A stretch of DNA of 64,000 bases from Oscillospiraceae bacterium (GTDB taxonomy: Bacteria > Bacillota > Clostridia > Oscillospirales > Oscillospiraceae), in assembly GCA_015067995.1 (NCBI GenBank), contig SVLJ01000008.1:40193-104192 (forward strand), given 5' to 3'. The translations under genes and the position numbers were made by a program. Under the pieces are notes generated by a model. That model saw only the letters and a list, made by a program, of their open reading frames with translations. It was not told the origin of the DNA and searched no databases. Below are positions 31,364-42,678 of the stretch, one piece after another; the stretch's first letter is position 1; each line of letters begins with the position of its first letter.

Positions 31364-32524
31364 GTGGCTGCACCGAAAAAGACGGAGGAGAAAATGGATT
31401 CGCCCAGTTACTGGGCGCTGATCATCATATTTTTCTGCTTCGGACTCTGGCCGGTTGCTCTGATCCTGCTGTTTATCAAGCTGTTTGCTCCCGATGAGAA
31501 ACGGAAGCGGACAGCGCCGCCTCCTTTGCGTACCACCAGCGAACGCACCGGACAGGCTGCGGCACCGACTGTGCAAAAGAGTTCTGGCCGGGCCGCGCAG
31601 ACTGCCAGAAACGTTACCCGCAAGCCCAAAATGAAAAAGTCCAATGCCCGGCTGCTGCAGATTCTTGGCGGAATCCTGTTGTTCGGTGCGGTGATCGGCG
31701 GCATAGAGGAGTTGGGGCTGGTTCTGACCGAAGGCCTGCAATGGTTGTCGGAGCTGCTGCAGACGGTTGCCATTGGAACCGCCGGCGCGGGCATGTTTAT
31801 TGCCGGCAGAAATATGAGCGCTGCCATCAAGCGCTATGCCCGCTATTTTGCCGTGATGGGAGACAGAGCCGCTGTGCCGGTGGAGGAGCTTGCCCGAAAG
31901 CTGGGGTATTCCTACCAGCAGGTGCAGAAGGATCTGCAGAAGATGCTGGACAAGGATTACTTCGGCGCGGACGCCTATCTCAACGAGGAGTTGGGGTATC
32001 TCTTCCGCACAGCCACGGCTGATGAGGAGCTGACCCGCAAACGGGCGGAAAAGGCTGCCTCGGCACGGGAGACGGAGGAAGGCTTTTCCGGAATTCTCCG
32101 GAACATTCGTCGGGCCAATGACCGGATTGCCGATCCGGTGCTTTCCAGCCAGATCGACCGGCTGGAGGACATTACCGCACGGATTTTCCGGGCGGTGGAG
32201 GATGACCCCGCCAAGCGGAGCCGGATCGATACCTTCCTGAACTACTATCTGCCTACCACGCAGAAGCTGCTGGATTCCTATGCGGAGTTTGAAGCGGCCG
32301 GCGTGGAGGGTGAAAATCTGCGGCAGGCCAAGGAGAATATCCGCAAGACCATGGAAAACATCGTGGAGGGCTTTGCTTACCAGCTGGATGCTTTGTACAA
32401 GGCGGACGCCATGAATGTGGATAACGATATCCGTGTGATGGAGACCATGCTCCGCCGGGACACCGCCAGCGTGGAAAAGGATTTTGGACTGGGCGGCACG
32501 GCCATGCAGCAGAAGGAAGAATAA
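31364..32524 (+). CDS. XpaC-like membrane protein (5-bromo-4-chloroindolyl phosphate hydrolysis family)
   Basis: 386 residues from a GTG at 31364, 2 nt after the DUF896 stop; GGGGGAG lies upstream. Two membrane regions: 'WALIIIFFCFGLWPVALILL' (residues about 12-35) and a hydrophobic pair around residues 98-145. A long helical cytoplasmic region follows, with 'RIDTFLNYYLPTTQKLLDSY' typical of PF10112/XpaC proteins. Despite the family name no phosphatase motif is visible; these proteins are often next to TelA/TerC-type genes, not seen here. The role is unknown. Confidence 0.8.
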   Translation: MAAPKKTEEKMDSPSYWALIIIFFCFGLWPVALILLFIKLFAPDEKRKRTAPPPLRTTSERTGQAAAPTVQKSSGRAAQTARNVTRKPKMKKSNARLLQILGGILLFGAVIGGIEELGLVLTEGLQWLSELLQTVAIGTAGAGMFIAGRNMSAAIKRYARYFAVMGDRAAVPVEELARKLGYSYQQVQKDLQKMLDKDYFGADAYLNEELGYLFRTATADEELTRKRAEKAASARETEEGFSGILRNIRRANDRIADPVLSSQIDRLEDITARIFRAVEDDPAKRSRIDTFLNYYLPTTQKLLDSYAEFEAAGVEGENLRQAKENIRKTMENIVEGFAYQLDALYKADAMNVDNDIRVMETMLRRDTASVEKDFGLGGTAMQQKEE

Positions 32525-32530
32525 CACAGG

Positions 32531-32557
32531 AACAGGACGCGGAAGCGTCCTGTTTTT
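32531..32557 (+). terminator. Rho-independent terminator after xpaC
   Basis: A 10-bp stem (AACAGGACGC / GCGTCCTGTT), loop GGAA, then TTT. Confidence 0.8.
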
Positions 32558-32588
32558 GCGTTTGGCGCAGAAGAAAAGAGGGAATCCA

Positions 32589-32618
32589 TTGACGAAACCA
32601 TCCCTTTCGGGGTATAAT
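32589..32618 (+). promoter_or_regulatory. Promoter of the methyltransferase gene
   Basis: TTGACG, 18 nt, perfect TATAAT. Confidence 0.7.
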
Positions 32619-32675
32619 ATCATGATTCATTATGACATAGTGGGGGATTAGTCCCCTTTGACGGAGGTATATACG

Positions 32676-33539
32676 ATGTGGATCGCAGATAAATGGCAGG
32701 ATTATGAACTCATCGACTGCGGCGGCGGTGAAAAGCTGGAGCGCTGGGATCGTCAGGTGCTGGTTCGTCCTGACCCTCAGGCCATCTGGGAGACGCCCCA
32801 TGCAAACCCCAACTGGCGGCGGGCTAATGCCCACTATCACCGTTCTCAGACCGGCGGCGGACACTGGGAGAAGAACACCCTGCCGGAGAGCTGGCAGATC
32901 CGTTACGGTGAGCTGACCTTTCAGGTGAAACCCATGAACTTCAAGCATACGGGCCTGTTCCCGGAGCAGGCAGTGAACTGGGATTTCGCCATGGAGAAGA
33001 TCCGCAGCGCAAATCGCCCCATTCAAGTGCTGAACCTGTTCGGCTATACCGGCGCTGCCACGGTGGCCTGTGCCAAGGCGGGGGCATCCGTGTGCCATGT
33101 GGACGCCGCCAAGGGTATGGTGGCATGGGGCAAAGACAATGCCCGCCTGTCTGGTCTGGCAGATGCGCCCATTCGCTGGATCGTGGATGATTGTGCCAAG
33201 TTCGTGGAGCGTGAGATCCGCCGCGGCCGTCGTTACGATGCCATCATCATGGACCCCCCCAGCTACGGACGGGGTCCCTCCGGCGAGGTGTGGAAGCTGG
33301 AGGAAAACCTGTTCCCCTTTGTGAAGCTGTGCGCTCAGGTGCTGTCGGACAAGCCCCTGTTTGTCATCATTAATTCCTATACGACCGGGCTTGCGCCCTC
33401 GGTACTGGGCTATATCCTGAACCTGCTGGTGGCGGATAAGTTCGGCGGCAAGTGCACCTGGGATGAGCTGGGCCTGCCCGTCAGTGAGACGGGACTGGCG
33501 CTGCCCTGCGGCGCAACCGGCCGATGGTTCAGCGAATGA
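32676..33539 (+). CDS. Class I SAM-dependent methyltransferase (RlmI/RlmK-like, PF10672)
   Basis: 287 residues from the ATG at 32676 with ACGGAGG upstream; the 32658 start would overlap that site. SAM-binding 'VLNLFGYTGAATVACAKAGA' (motif I) and the catalytic 'AIIMDPPSYGRG' (NPPY-like) are clear. The N-terminal 'YELIDCGGGEKLERWDRQVL' region replaces the PUA domain of RlmI, so this is the short form of the family. It probably methylates 23S rRNA cytosine, or another RNA base; the target cannot be told from sequence. Confidence 0.87.
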   Translation: MWIADKWQDYELIDCGGGEKLERWDRQVLVRPDPQAIWETPHANPNWRRANAHYHRSQTGGGHWEKNTLPESWQIRYGELTFQVKPMNFKHTGLFPEQAVNWDFAMEKIRSANRPIQVLNLFGYTGAATVACAKAGASVCHVDAAKGMVAWGKDNARLSGLADAPIRWIVDDCAKFVEREIRRGRRYDAIIMDPPSYGRGPSGEVWKLEENLFPFVKLCAQVLSDKPLFVIINSYTTGLAPSVLGYILNLLVADKFGGKCTWDELGLPVSETGLALPCGATGRWFSE

Positions 33540-33616
33540 GCCGTACGCTGGCAGATCATGTGCTGCCCCGGCGGATTGCGGCAGTTCAGATGTGTTGATA
33601 CGGAAAGTGAGAAACA

Positions 33617-34468
33617 ATGTCAAACATCATTGAAACCAAAGAATTGACCTACGCCTACGCCATGAGCGAGGAAGATGGTAGGGCGACGGTTGCGCTTAGG
33701 GGCGTGGATGTCGCCATCAGAAAGGGGGCCTTCGTGGTGGTGCTGGGGCACAACGGCTCCGGAAAATCCACGTTGGCCAAGACCTTCAACGCGGTGCTGC
33801 TGCCTCTGGGCGGAAACGTCTATGTGGAAGGCATGGACACACGGGATGAGGAACTCCTGCTGGAGATCCGCCGCCGAGTAGGCATGGTATTCCAGAACCC
33901 TGACAACCAGATCGTTGCCAACGTGGTGGAGGAGGATGTGGCCTTCGCACCGGAGAATCTGGGCGTACCCTCGGAGGAGATCCGCCGACGGGTGGATGCC
34001 GCGCTGGAAAGCGTGGGCATGAGCGAGTTTGTGCAGCATGCGCCGCACCTGCTCTCCGGCGGACAGAAGCAGCGCATTGCCATCGCCGGTGTTATTGCCA
34101 TGGAGCCGGACTGCATTGTGCTGGACGAGGCCACTGCTATGCTGGACCCTGTGGGACGGCGTGAGGTGCTGTCCACCATCCACCGGCTGAATCGGGAGAA
34201 GGGTATTACCGTGGTGCTGATCACCCATCACATGGATGAGGCAATGGAGGCTGACCGGGTCATTGTTATGGACGGCGGCCTGGTGGCTATGGACGGCAAG
34301 CCTGCAGAGGTGTTCGCCGAGGTGGATCGCCTGCGTTCCATGGGCCTGACCGTGCCGGACACGGTATCCCTCCTGTATGAGCTGCGCCACGACGGCTGGA
34401 CAGTGCCCCTCAGCGCCATGAGTGTGGAGGACTGCGCCGAAGTCATCGCGGCTGCATGGAAGAAGTAA
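33617..34468 (+). CDS. ecfA1: Energy-coupling factor transporter ATPase EcfA1
   Basis: 283 residues. Walker A 'GHNGSGKST', Q-loop 'NPDNQI', signature 'LSGGQKQRIAIAGVIA', Walker B 'CIVLDEATAMLDP' and the family-typical C-terminal segment. It forms the ATPase pair of the group II ECF module with EcfA2 and docks on EcfT to power uptake by separate vitamin-binding S components, none of which is in this window. First of the ecfA1-ecfA2-ecfT-truA cluster; 48 nt to ecfA2. In many Firmicutes this cluster follows rplQ; here it is detached from the ribosomal region. Confidence 0.95.
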   Translation: MSNIIETKELTYAYAMSEEDGRATVALRGVDVAIRKGAFVVVLGHNGSGKSTLAKTFNAVLLPLGGNVYVEGMDTRDEELLLEIRRRVGMVFQNPDNQIVANVVEEDVAFAPENLGVPSEEIRRRVDAALESVGMSEFVQHAPHLLSGGQKQRIAIAGVIAMEPDCIVLDEATAMLDPVGRREVLSTIHRLNREKGITVVLITHHMDEAMEADRVIVMDGGLVAMDGKPAEVFAEVDRLRSMGLTVPDTVSLLYELRHDGWTVPLSAMSVEDCAEVIAAAWKK

Positions 34469-34516
34469 ACCCATCTGCGTCCTGCCGGACGCAGAACAGA
34501 ATAAGGAGACAGATCA

Positions 34517-35383
34517 TTGCAACCGATTCTGAAAATCGAGAATCTGACACATACCTATAGTGTTGGAACGCCTTTCGAAAGAAGTGCAGTAAAGGATATC
34601 TCCTTCACTGTAAACAAAGGAGAATTTCTGGGTATTATCGGGCATACCGGTTCGGGAAAGTCCACGCTGATTCAGCATTTCAACGGATTATTGCGCCCAA
34701 CCTCAGGCCGCGTGCTGCTGGATGGGAAGGATATCTGGGCAGCGCCGAAAAAGATCCGGGATGTGCGGTTCCGGGTGGGACTGGTGTTCCAGTATCCGGA
34801 GTATCAGCTGTTTGAGGAGACAGTTTACAAGGATATTGCCTTCGGTCCCAAAAACATGGGCCGAAGCGGCGATGATCTGGATCGCTGTGTCCGCTGGGCC
34901 GCCAAGCTGGTGGGATTGTCTACCTCTGTGCTGGAGAAGTCACCCTTTGAGCTGTCCGGCGGCCAGAAGCGCCGAGTGGCACTTGCTGGTGTCATCGCCA
35001 TGGAGCCGGAGATTCTGGTGCTGGACGAGCCCACTGCCGGACTGGATCCGGCAGGCCGTGAAAACCTGATGGCCAATATCCGGGATTACCATGTGAATCA
35101 CGGCGGGACGGTGATTCTGGTGAGTCACAGCATGGATGAAATCGCCCGGAATGCAGAACGGATCATCGTTCTGAAATCCGCCGGCATCCTGATGGACGGT
35201 ACGCCTGCTGAGGTCTTCGCCCGGGGCAACGAGCTGCTGGCTGCCGGTCTGGAGGTGCCGCAGATCACCCGAGTGGCGATGGCGCTGCACCGGCGGGGGG
35301 TGGAGATTGATCCAGCGGTGTATACGGTGGAGGCTCTTCATCGTCAGCTGCTGGCACTGGGAAAGGGTGGTGGCGTATGCTGA
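34517..35383 (+). CDS. ecfA2: Energy-coupling factor transporter ATPase EcfA2
   Basis: 288 residues from a TTG at 34517, with AAGGAGA upstream and the conserved 'ILKIENLTHTYSVGTPFE' start right after. Walker A 'GHTGSGKST', signature 'LSGGQKRRVALAGVIA', Walker B 'ILVLDEPTAGLDP'. Partner of EcfA1. The end overlaps ecfT by 7 nt, implying coupled translation and matched stoichiometry. Confidence 0.95.
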   Translation: MQPILKIENLTHTYSVGTPFERSAVKDISFTVNKGEFLGIIGHTGSGKSTLIQHFNGLLRPTSGRVLLDGKDIWAAPKKIRDVRFRVGLVFQYPEYQLFEETVYKDIAFGPKNMGRSGDDLDRCVRWAAKLVGLSTSVLEKSPFELSGGQKRRVALAGVIAMEPEILVLDEPTAGLDPAGRENLMANIRDYHVNHGGTVILVSHSMDEIARNAERIIVLKSAGILMDGTPAEVFARGNELLAAGLEVPQITRVAMALHRRGVEIDPAVYTVEALHRQLLALGKGGGVC

Positions 35384-36180
35384 AGGATATCACTCTTGGC
35401 CAGTATTTTCCTGGCGATACACCGGCTCACCGTCTGGATCCCCGGACGAAGCTGCTGCTGGTGGTCATGTATATCGTGGCGCTGTTCTGCGCCAAGGGCG
35501 TGTTCAGCTATGGCCTGACAGCGCTGACGCTGATCCTTTGCGTACGCGTGTCCCGGGTGGGCTGGAAGCAGCTGCTGCGGGGCCTGAAGCCGGTGCTGTT
35601 CATCGTGGTGTTCACCGGCCTGCTGAATATGTTTGTGACGCCTGGTGATCCGCTGGTGCAGCTGGGATTTCTGCAGATCACCGGTCAGGGTCTTATCAAC
35701 GCAGTCCGGATGGTGCTGCGGATCATGCTGCTGGTTATGGGCACGTTTCTGCTGACCTATACCACCAGTCCTATCAGTCTTACCGACGGACTGGAGCGGC
35801 TGATGAATCCTCTGAAAAAAATCCGTGTGCCGGTGCATGAGCTGGCCATGGTCATGTCCATCGCACTGCGGTTTATCCCTACGCTCATTGAGGAAACGGA
35901 TAAGATCATGTCCGCACAGCGAGCCAGGGGTGCTGATTTTGAAAGCGGCAATTTGCTGGAACGCGCCAAAGCCATGCTGCCCATTCTGGTACCTCTGTTT
36001 GTCAGCGCTTTCCGCCGTGCCGATGAGCTGGCGGTAGCTATGGAATGCCGCTGCTACCACGGCGGCGAGGGGCGCACCAAGCTCCGGGCGCTGCAATACC
36101 GGCCATCTGACGCGACGGTATTGTTTGCCGGTGCGGCGGTGATGACAGCAGCCGTCGTACTGGGGCGGTTTGGACTGTAA
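35377..36180 (+). CDS. ecfT: Energy-coupling factor transporter transmembrane protein EcfT
   Basis: 267 residues. Start overlaps ecfA2. Opens 'ITLGQYFPGDTPAHRLDPRT', usual for EcfT, then hydrophobic helices and the two coupling-helix motifs with Ala-Arg-Gly/Cys ('AQRARGADF' and 'ADELAVAMECRCYHGG') that contact the ATPases. It is the scaffold between the ATPase pair and interchangeable S components. truA follows 14 nt downstream. Confidence 0.95.
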   Translation: MLKDITLGQYFPGDTPAHRLDPRTKLLLVVMYIVALFCAKGVFSYGLTALTLILCVRVSRVGWKQLLRGLKPVLFIVVFTGLLNMFVTPGDPLVQLGFLQITGQGLINAVRMVLRIMLLVMGTFLLTYTTSPISLTDGLERLMNPLKKIRVPVHELAMVMSIALRFIPTLIEETDKIMSAQRARGADFESGNLLERAKAMLPILVPLFVSAFRRADELAVAMECRCYHGGEGRTKLRALQYRPSDATVLFAGAAVMTAAVVLGRFGL

Positions 36181-36194
36181 GGAAGGAGTCTCAG

Positions 36195-36950
36195 ATGCGT
36201 AATATTGCACTGAAGCTGATGTACAACGGCACCGCCTACCACGGCTGGCAGGTGCAAAAAAACGCGGTGACGGTCTGCGAGACGCTGCAGAAGGCCATCG
36301 AAAAAATTACGGGCGCACCGGTGCATCTCACCGGCTGCGGTCGTACCGATGCCGGCGTCCACGCTGAGCGGTATGTGGCCAATTTCCGCACGGAATCCCG
36401 CATTCCACTGGATCGGCTGCCCTTTGCCATCAACACCCATACGCCGGTGGACATTGCTGTGGAAAGTGCCTTTGAGGTGGCGGAGGATTTCAACGCCATT
36501 GGCTCCTGCATCAAGAAGGAATATACTTACCGGATCTATAACTCCAAGGTGAAAAATCCGTTTTATGTAAACCGGGCGTACTTCTATCCCAAGCATCTGG
36601 ATGAGGGGTACCTCAGCCGTGCGGCACAGCAGTTTGTGGGAACCCATGATTTTGCCGCGGTTCGCTCTGTGGGAACGGAGACGCGATCCACGGTGCGTAC
36701 CATCTATTACTGTGACGTGACCCGCAGCGGTGAGCTGTTGGAGCTGAAGGTCTGCGCCAACGGGTTTCTGTACAACATGGTGCGGGCTATCACCGGAACG
36801 GTGCTGTACGCGGCAGAGGGGAAATTCGCTCCGGAGGACATCCCTGCGATCCTGGAGAGCGGTAACCGTAGTGCCGCGGGGCCTACGGTTCCGCCGGGAG
36901 GATTGTACCTGACGCGACTTTGGTATGAGGATGAGAGACTTAATGGCTGA
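36195..36950 (+). CDS. truA: tRNA pseudouridine(38-40) synthase TruA
   Basis: 251 residues, AAGGAG upstream. The catalytic Asp is in 'LTGCGRTDAGVHAERYVANF'; 'NFRTESRIPLDRLPFAINTH' and the C-terminal 'LYNMVRAITGTVLYA' are standard TruA blocks. It converts uridines 38-40 of the anticodon arm to pseudouridine. Linkage to ecf genes is conserved in Firmicutes. Its last codons overlap the start of the next gene. Confidence 0.96.
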   Translation: MRNIALKLMYNGTAYHGWQVQKNAVTVCETLQKAIEKITGAPVHLTGCGRTDAGVHAERYVANFRTESRIPLDRLPFAINTHTPVDIAVESAFEVAEDFNAIGSCIKKEYTYRIYNSKVKNPFYVNRAYFYPKHLDEGYLSRAAQQFVGTHDFAAVRSVGTETRSTVRTIYYCDVTRSGELLELKVCANGFLYNMVRAITGTVLYAAEGKFAPEDIPAILESGNRSAAGPTVPPGGLYLTRLWYEDERLNG

Positions 36951-38145
36951 TAAGAGCAAGGACTACAACGTAAAAAAGGTTTCCGATGACAGCGCGGCAA
37001 AAAAGCCGGAGGAACCCTCGGAGGGCAGCGGTATCAAGCTGCTGCGGGCGGTGGCCAACGGCGTTGTGCTGCTTCTGGTGCTGGCAGTGGTGATACTGGC
37101 TGCCTATCAGGACGGAACCGGCTTTGATTTCCTGCGCCGCTGGTTTGCTTACGGTACCGCGGAGCAGGCGGACAGCTACGCCTATGACGCGGCGGTGAAT
37201 AACCGCTTCGCTTTGCTGGGTGACGGTATGGCGGTGCTGTCCGGCACGGAGCTGCGCATCCTGGCAGGTGACGGTACAACCGTGCTTTCCAAACCGCTGA
37301 ATATGCGCTCTCCCGCGCTGACTGCTGGGGGAGATATGGCGGTGGCCTACGATGTGGGCGGTACGGAGCTATGGCTGGTGAACGCTGCCGGTGAAGAGCT
37401 GCTGCATCTGCAGCAGCCTGCGGACCTGCCCCTGATCGCGGCATCTGTCAATCAGGCCGGATATCTGGCGGTGACGGCAGAGAAGAACGGCTGCAAGGGC
37501 TGTGTATCCGTATATGATCCCCATCAGACCCTGGTCTTTGCATTCAATTCCGTGGAGCGCTTTGTTACCGATGCCCGTGTGGCAGAGGACGGACGCACCC
37601 TCACGGCTGTGACGCTGGGACAGGAAGCAGGCTCCTTCGTCAGCAGAATGGTGATTTACGACCTTACGAAAACGGAGCCTCAGGCCGGTTGGAGCGTGAC
37701 AGATGGTGTGGTGCTGGCGCTGGAGGAGCTGGGAGGCCGTATGGCGGCGGTGTGTGATACGGCGCTGGTCTACGGAGATGCTCAGGGCGAGATATATGGC
37801 ACGTATGATTACGGCGGCGCCTATCTGCGGGACTGGGCTGTCGGAGAGAATTACACCGTGCTGCGGCTGAACCGGTATTACGCCGGCAGCATCGGCCGCG
37901 TGGTCACGGTGGATATGGACGGAAAAGAACGGGCGGCGATGGATGTCAATGAGGAAATCATTGCCGTCAGCGCGGCGGGACACTATATTGCCGTGCTTTA
38001 CGCCGGCCGCGTGGTGATCTACACGCCGGATCTGGTGGAGTATGCCCGCATGGAGGGCGCAGAACGAGCAAAGGATGTTCTCGTATGCGAGGATGGTTCG
38101 GCACTGGTGCTGGAGTCCGAGCATGGAACCAGATTTTTGCCATAA
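36943..38145 (+). CDS. DUF5711-like membrane-anchored beta-propeller protein
   Basis: 400 residues from the ATG at 36943, which overlaps the truA stop by 8 nt (ATGGCTGA); upstream in-frame starts at 36925 and 36931 are possible. A charged cytoplasmic segment, one membrane helix ('GVVLLLVLAVVILAAYQ', residues about 38-56), then a long extracytoplasmic region with repeated beta-strand units of about 40 residues ('SPALTAGGDMAVAYDVGG', 'AASVNQAGYLAVTAE') resembling a WD/PQQ propeller. It fits DUF5711 as I recall it. No enzymatic residues recognised; a sensor or scaffold role next to CvpA is only a guess. Confidence 0.7.
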   Translation: MADKSKDYNVKKVSDDSAAKKPEEPSEGSGIKLLRAVANGVVLLLVLAVVILAAYQDGTGFDFLRRWFAYGTAEQADSYAYDAAVNNRFALLGDGMAVLSGTELRILAGDGTTVLSKPLNMRSPALTAGGDMAVAYDVGGTELWLVNAAGEELLHLQQPADLPLIAASVNQAGYLAVTAEKNGCKGCVSVYDPHQTLVFAFNSVERFVTDARVAEDGRTLTAVTLGQEAGSFVSRMVIYDLTKTEPQAGWSVTDGVVLALEELGGRMAAVCDTALVYGDAQGEIYGTYDYGGAYLRDWAVGENYTVLRLNRYYAGSIGRVVTVDMDGKERAAMDVNEEIIAVSAAGHYIAVLYAGRVVIYTPDLVEYARMEGAERAKDVLVCEDGSALVLESEHGTRFLP

Positions 38146-38233
38146 CGCGCCCAGCGCTGGAATATCATAGAATGCATTTGCGGGTGAGCGCGTGATCGTT
38201 CACAAAAGGTTTACTGTCTGGAGGTAGGAAGAA

Positions 38234-39094
38234 TTGGCGCAAGCTGTTATAATAGACATCGCCATCGCGGCGATATGGATCCTATTTACCATTTTGGGTG
38301 CACAGAAGGGATTTCTGAGAAGCGTTGCGGGACTGGTGATCCTGCTGGTGTCCCTGCTGGGTGCCGTGCTGGTATCCAATCTGCTGACACCCTTTATCAG
38401 CGCAGCGGTACAGCCCATGGTCGTGGAGACTGTGGAGAGCAAGCTGGCTGAGCTGGCGGAAGAGATCGCTGAGGAAAACGCTGAGAAAAATGCCGACAAG
38501 GACGGCATCGATCTCAGCAAGATCGATCTCAGCGGTATCCGGATCGGTGGTATCGATCTGGGCAGTATCGATCTCAGTAAGATCGATCTCAGCGGTATCG
38601 ATTTGGGCAGCTTCGATCTGAGCAAGATTTCCCTGCCGGCGCTGAGCAGCTCCGGTGAGCAGACAGAACCCACAGAGCAGATCAACGAGCTTCTCGGTGA
38701 GCTGGGGATTGACCCGGCACTGACCGCCGGACTGGCGGAGGCTGCCATGGAGAAGATCCGCGAGAGCGGAGCTTCTGTGGTGGAGGCACTGGTGCAGGTG
38801 GTGGTGGAAACCATCGTACACGCCGTGGTATTCCTGCTGGTATTCGTGGCGCTGAATATCCTGCTGCGGATCGTGCTGGCGGCGCTGGATCTGGTGCTGA
38901 TGCTGCCGGGCCTGCGGACGCTGAATGCTCTGGGCGGCGGTGCCGTGGCGTTTGTGGAGTGTGCGCTTCTGCTGTTCCTGCTGGTCTGGATCGCACGACA
39001 GTGCGCGGTGGATGTGACAGGACTGTCCAAGGGGACGGTGCTGCTGCAGTTCTTTGTCAATAACACACCCTTGAGTGTGCTGGCGCTCCTGTAA
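38234..39094 (+). CDS. CvpA-family membrane protein with a pentapeptide-repeat insert
   Basis: 286 residues from a TTG at 38234 with GGAGGTAGG upstream. The N-terminal half has CvpA helices ('IIDIAIAAIWILFTILGAQK', 'RSVAGLVILLVSLLGAVLVS') and the C-terminal third has two or three more ('VFLLVFVALNILLRIVLAAL'). Between them, residues 92-131, lie eight units of five residues on the pattern I-D-L-S/G-x, followed by a degenerate ninth and an acidic Ser/Gly linker. CvpA proteins affect colicin V production and envelope homeostasis, mechanism unknown. The insert is not part of any CvpA I know. It follows DUF5711 by 88 nt. Confidence 0.8.
   Translation: MAQAVIIDIAIAAIWILFTILGAQKGFLRSVAGLVILLVSLLGAVLVSNLLTPFISAAVQPMVVETVESKLAELAEEIAEENAEKNADKDGIDLSKIDLSGIRIGGIDLGSIDLSKIDLSGIDLGSFDLSKISLPALSSSGEQTEPTEQINELLGELGIDPALTAGLAEAAMEKIRESGASVVEALVQVVVETIVHAVVFLLVFVALNILLRIVLAALDLVLMLPGLRTLNALGGGAVAFVECALLLFLLVWIARQCAVDVTGLSKGTVLLQFFVNNTPLSVLALL
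38507..38641 (+). repeat. 15-bp tandem repeat (9 units) encoding IDL[SG]x pentapeptides
   Basis: Nine in-frame units of 15 bp; the commonest is ATCGATCTCAGC plus a variable last codon. Units 1, 2, 5 and 6 are nearly identical in DNA, unit 3 reads IRIGG and unit 9 ISLPA. The period equals one pentapeptide coil, so gain or loss of a unit keeps the frame. Confidence 0.9.
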
Positions 39095-39181
39095 GGCAGC
39101 GAAATTTGAGTCCTGCTGCTTTAGGAGCAAACACGGGCGGCAATCGTATTCGCCTGTGTCGATCATTCTGGAGGTATATCA

Positions 39182-41494
<2,313 letters not shown>

Positions 41495-41539
41495 TCGGGT
41501 CTGAAAGCATACGTATACAAAAGAGGGGAGAAAGGGAAT

Positions 41540-41755
41540 ATGAACCTGTTTCGCAAGAAAATCGAGCCCCGGTGTGCTTACTGTGAGCGGGGCAAGGATC
41601 TGGGTAACGGAACCGTGGCCTGTGTTTACAAGGGCGTGGTGGAGGATATCTATCATTGCCGCAAGTTCCGTTATGATCCGCTGAAGCGTACGCCGCCCCG
41701 TCCCGCAACGCTGCAGGGTGATCGGCTCAACACGGAAGATTTTGCTCTGGATTGA
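41540..41755 (+). CDS. Small cysteine-containing protein of unknown function
   Basis: 71 residues; GGGGAGAAAGGG upstream. 'RCAYCERGKDLGNGTVACVY' plus 'YHCRKFRYDPLKRTPP' give four Cys spaced C-x2-C-x14-C-x11-C, a possible zinc site. The end is Arg/Pro-rich then acidic. No family name recognised. Sits 45 nt after the ClpE-like gene, which also starts with a four-Cys finger, and 26 nt before the EFR1 gene, so it is probably in one operon with them. Confidence 0.75.
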   Translation: MNLFRKKIEPRCAYCERGKDLGNGTVACVYKGVVEDIYHCRKFRYDPLKRTPPRPATLQGDRLNTEDFALD

Positions 41756-41781
41756 GTGTACCGAAGAGGGAGAAAAGCAGC

Positions 41782-42603
41782 ATGGATATCAAACGCATAT
41801 GGGCAGTCTGGTTCAGTCCGGTGGGCGGCACGGAGAATGCGGTGATGACCGCAGCCTCTGCGGCAGCTGATGAACTGGAACTGCCTGTGAAGAAACTGGA
41901 CTTTACACTGCCTGCCGCAAGAAAGGAAATCACCGTTTTTGAAAACACGGATCTGGTGTTTTTTGCGATGCCTACCTATGCGGGTAAGACACCCAACAAG
42001 ATCTTGCCCTGGCTGCAGAGCGGCTTTGCCGGAAACGGCGCACTGGCCGCCCCTGTGGTGACCTTCGGAAACCGCAGCTATGATAACTCTCTGGCAGAGC
42101 TGTGCGCGGTGCTGGAGGCAGACGGCTTCCATACCATTGCCGGTGCGGCCTTTGCGGTGCGCCACGTGTTTTCCGATACGCTGGGTGCAGGCCGACCTGA
42201 CGGCGGGGATGCCGCCTTAATGGCGGATTTCGGCCGCAGCTGCGGACGGAAGGCTGCCGAACTGACGGAGATCCCCGCCCCGGTGGAGGTGTCCGGCGAT
42301 GCTGCGGCGCCCTATTACGTGCCTAAGGGCGTGGACGGTCAGCCTGCCAAATTCCTGCCGGCCAAGCCCAGAACGGATACCGGCAAATGCGTAGGCTGTG
42401 GTACCTGTGCGGCAGTCTGTCCCGTGGCGTCCATCAACCCGGACAATGTGACTGAGGTGCCCGGCATCTGCATCAAGTGCCATGCCTGCGTGCGCCGCTG
42501 TCCTACCGGCGCCAAGTATTTTGACGATCCTGCCTTCCTGTCGCACAAGGCCATGCTGGAGGAGAATTTCCAGCGTCGTGCGGAATCGGCTGTATTTATC
42601 TGA
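41782..42603 (+). CDS. EFR1-family flavodoxin-ferredoxin protein
   Basis: 273 residues from the ATG at 41782. N-terminal flavodoxin-like domain ('IWAVWFSPVGGTENAVMTA', then 'DLVFFAMPTYAGKTPNKIL'). C-terminal pair of 4Fe-4S motifs: 'CVGCGTCAAVCPVASI' and 'CIKCHACVRRCPTGA'. This layout defines EFR1 proteins of Clostridia. It may pass electrons between FMN and clusters; the partner is unknown and no dehydrogenase is adjacent. The next gene starts 75 nt downstream. Confidence 0.92.
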   Translation: MDIKRIWAVWFSPVGGTENAVMTAASAAADELELPVKKLDFTLPAARKEITVFENTDLVFFAMPTYAGKTPNKILPWLQSGFAGNGALAAPVVTFGNRSYDNSLAELCAVLEADGFHTIAGAAFAVRHVFSDTLGAGRPDGGDAALMADFGRSCGRKAAELTEIPAPVEVSGDAAAPYYVPKGVDGQPAKFLPAKPRTDTGKCVGCGTCAAVCPVASINPDNVTEVPGICIKCHACVRRCPTGAKYFDDPAFLSHKAMLEENFQRRAESAVFI

Positions 42604-42678
42604 CCTGCTGCCGTTGTGCCTGCCGGAGCTTACGGCGGGCACAGCGGTTCCGGTGATTTTAAGAAAGGAGACGGACCT

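Noticed and set aside
33540-33616. Terminator or S-component gene between the methyltransferase and ecfA1
   Set aside because: The gap holds no ORF and only a weak GC dyad without a T-tract.
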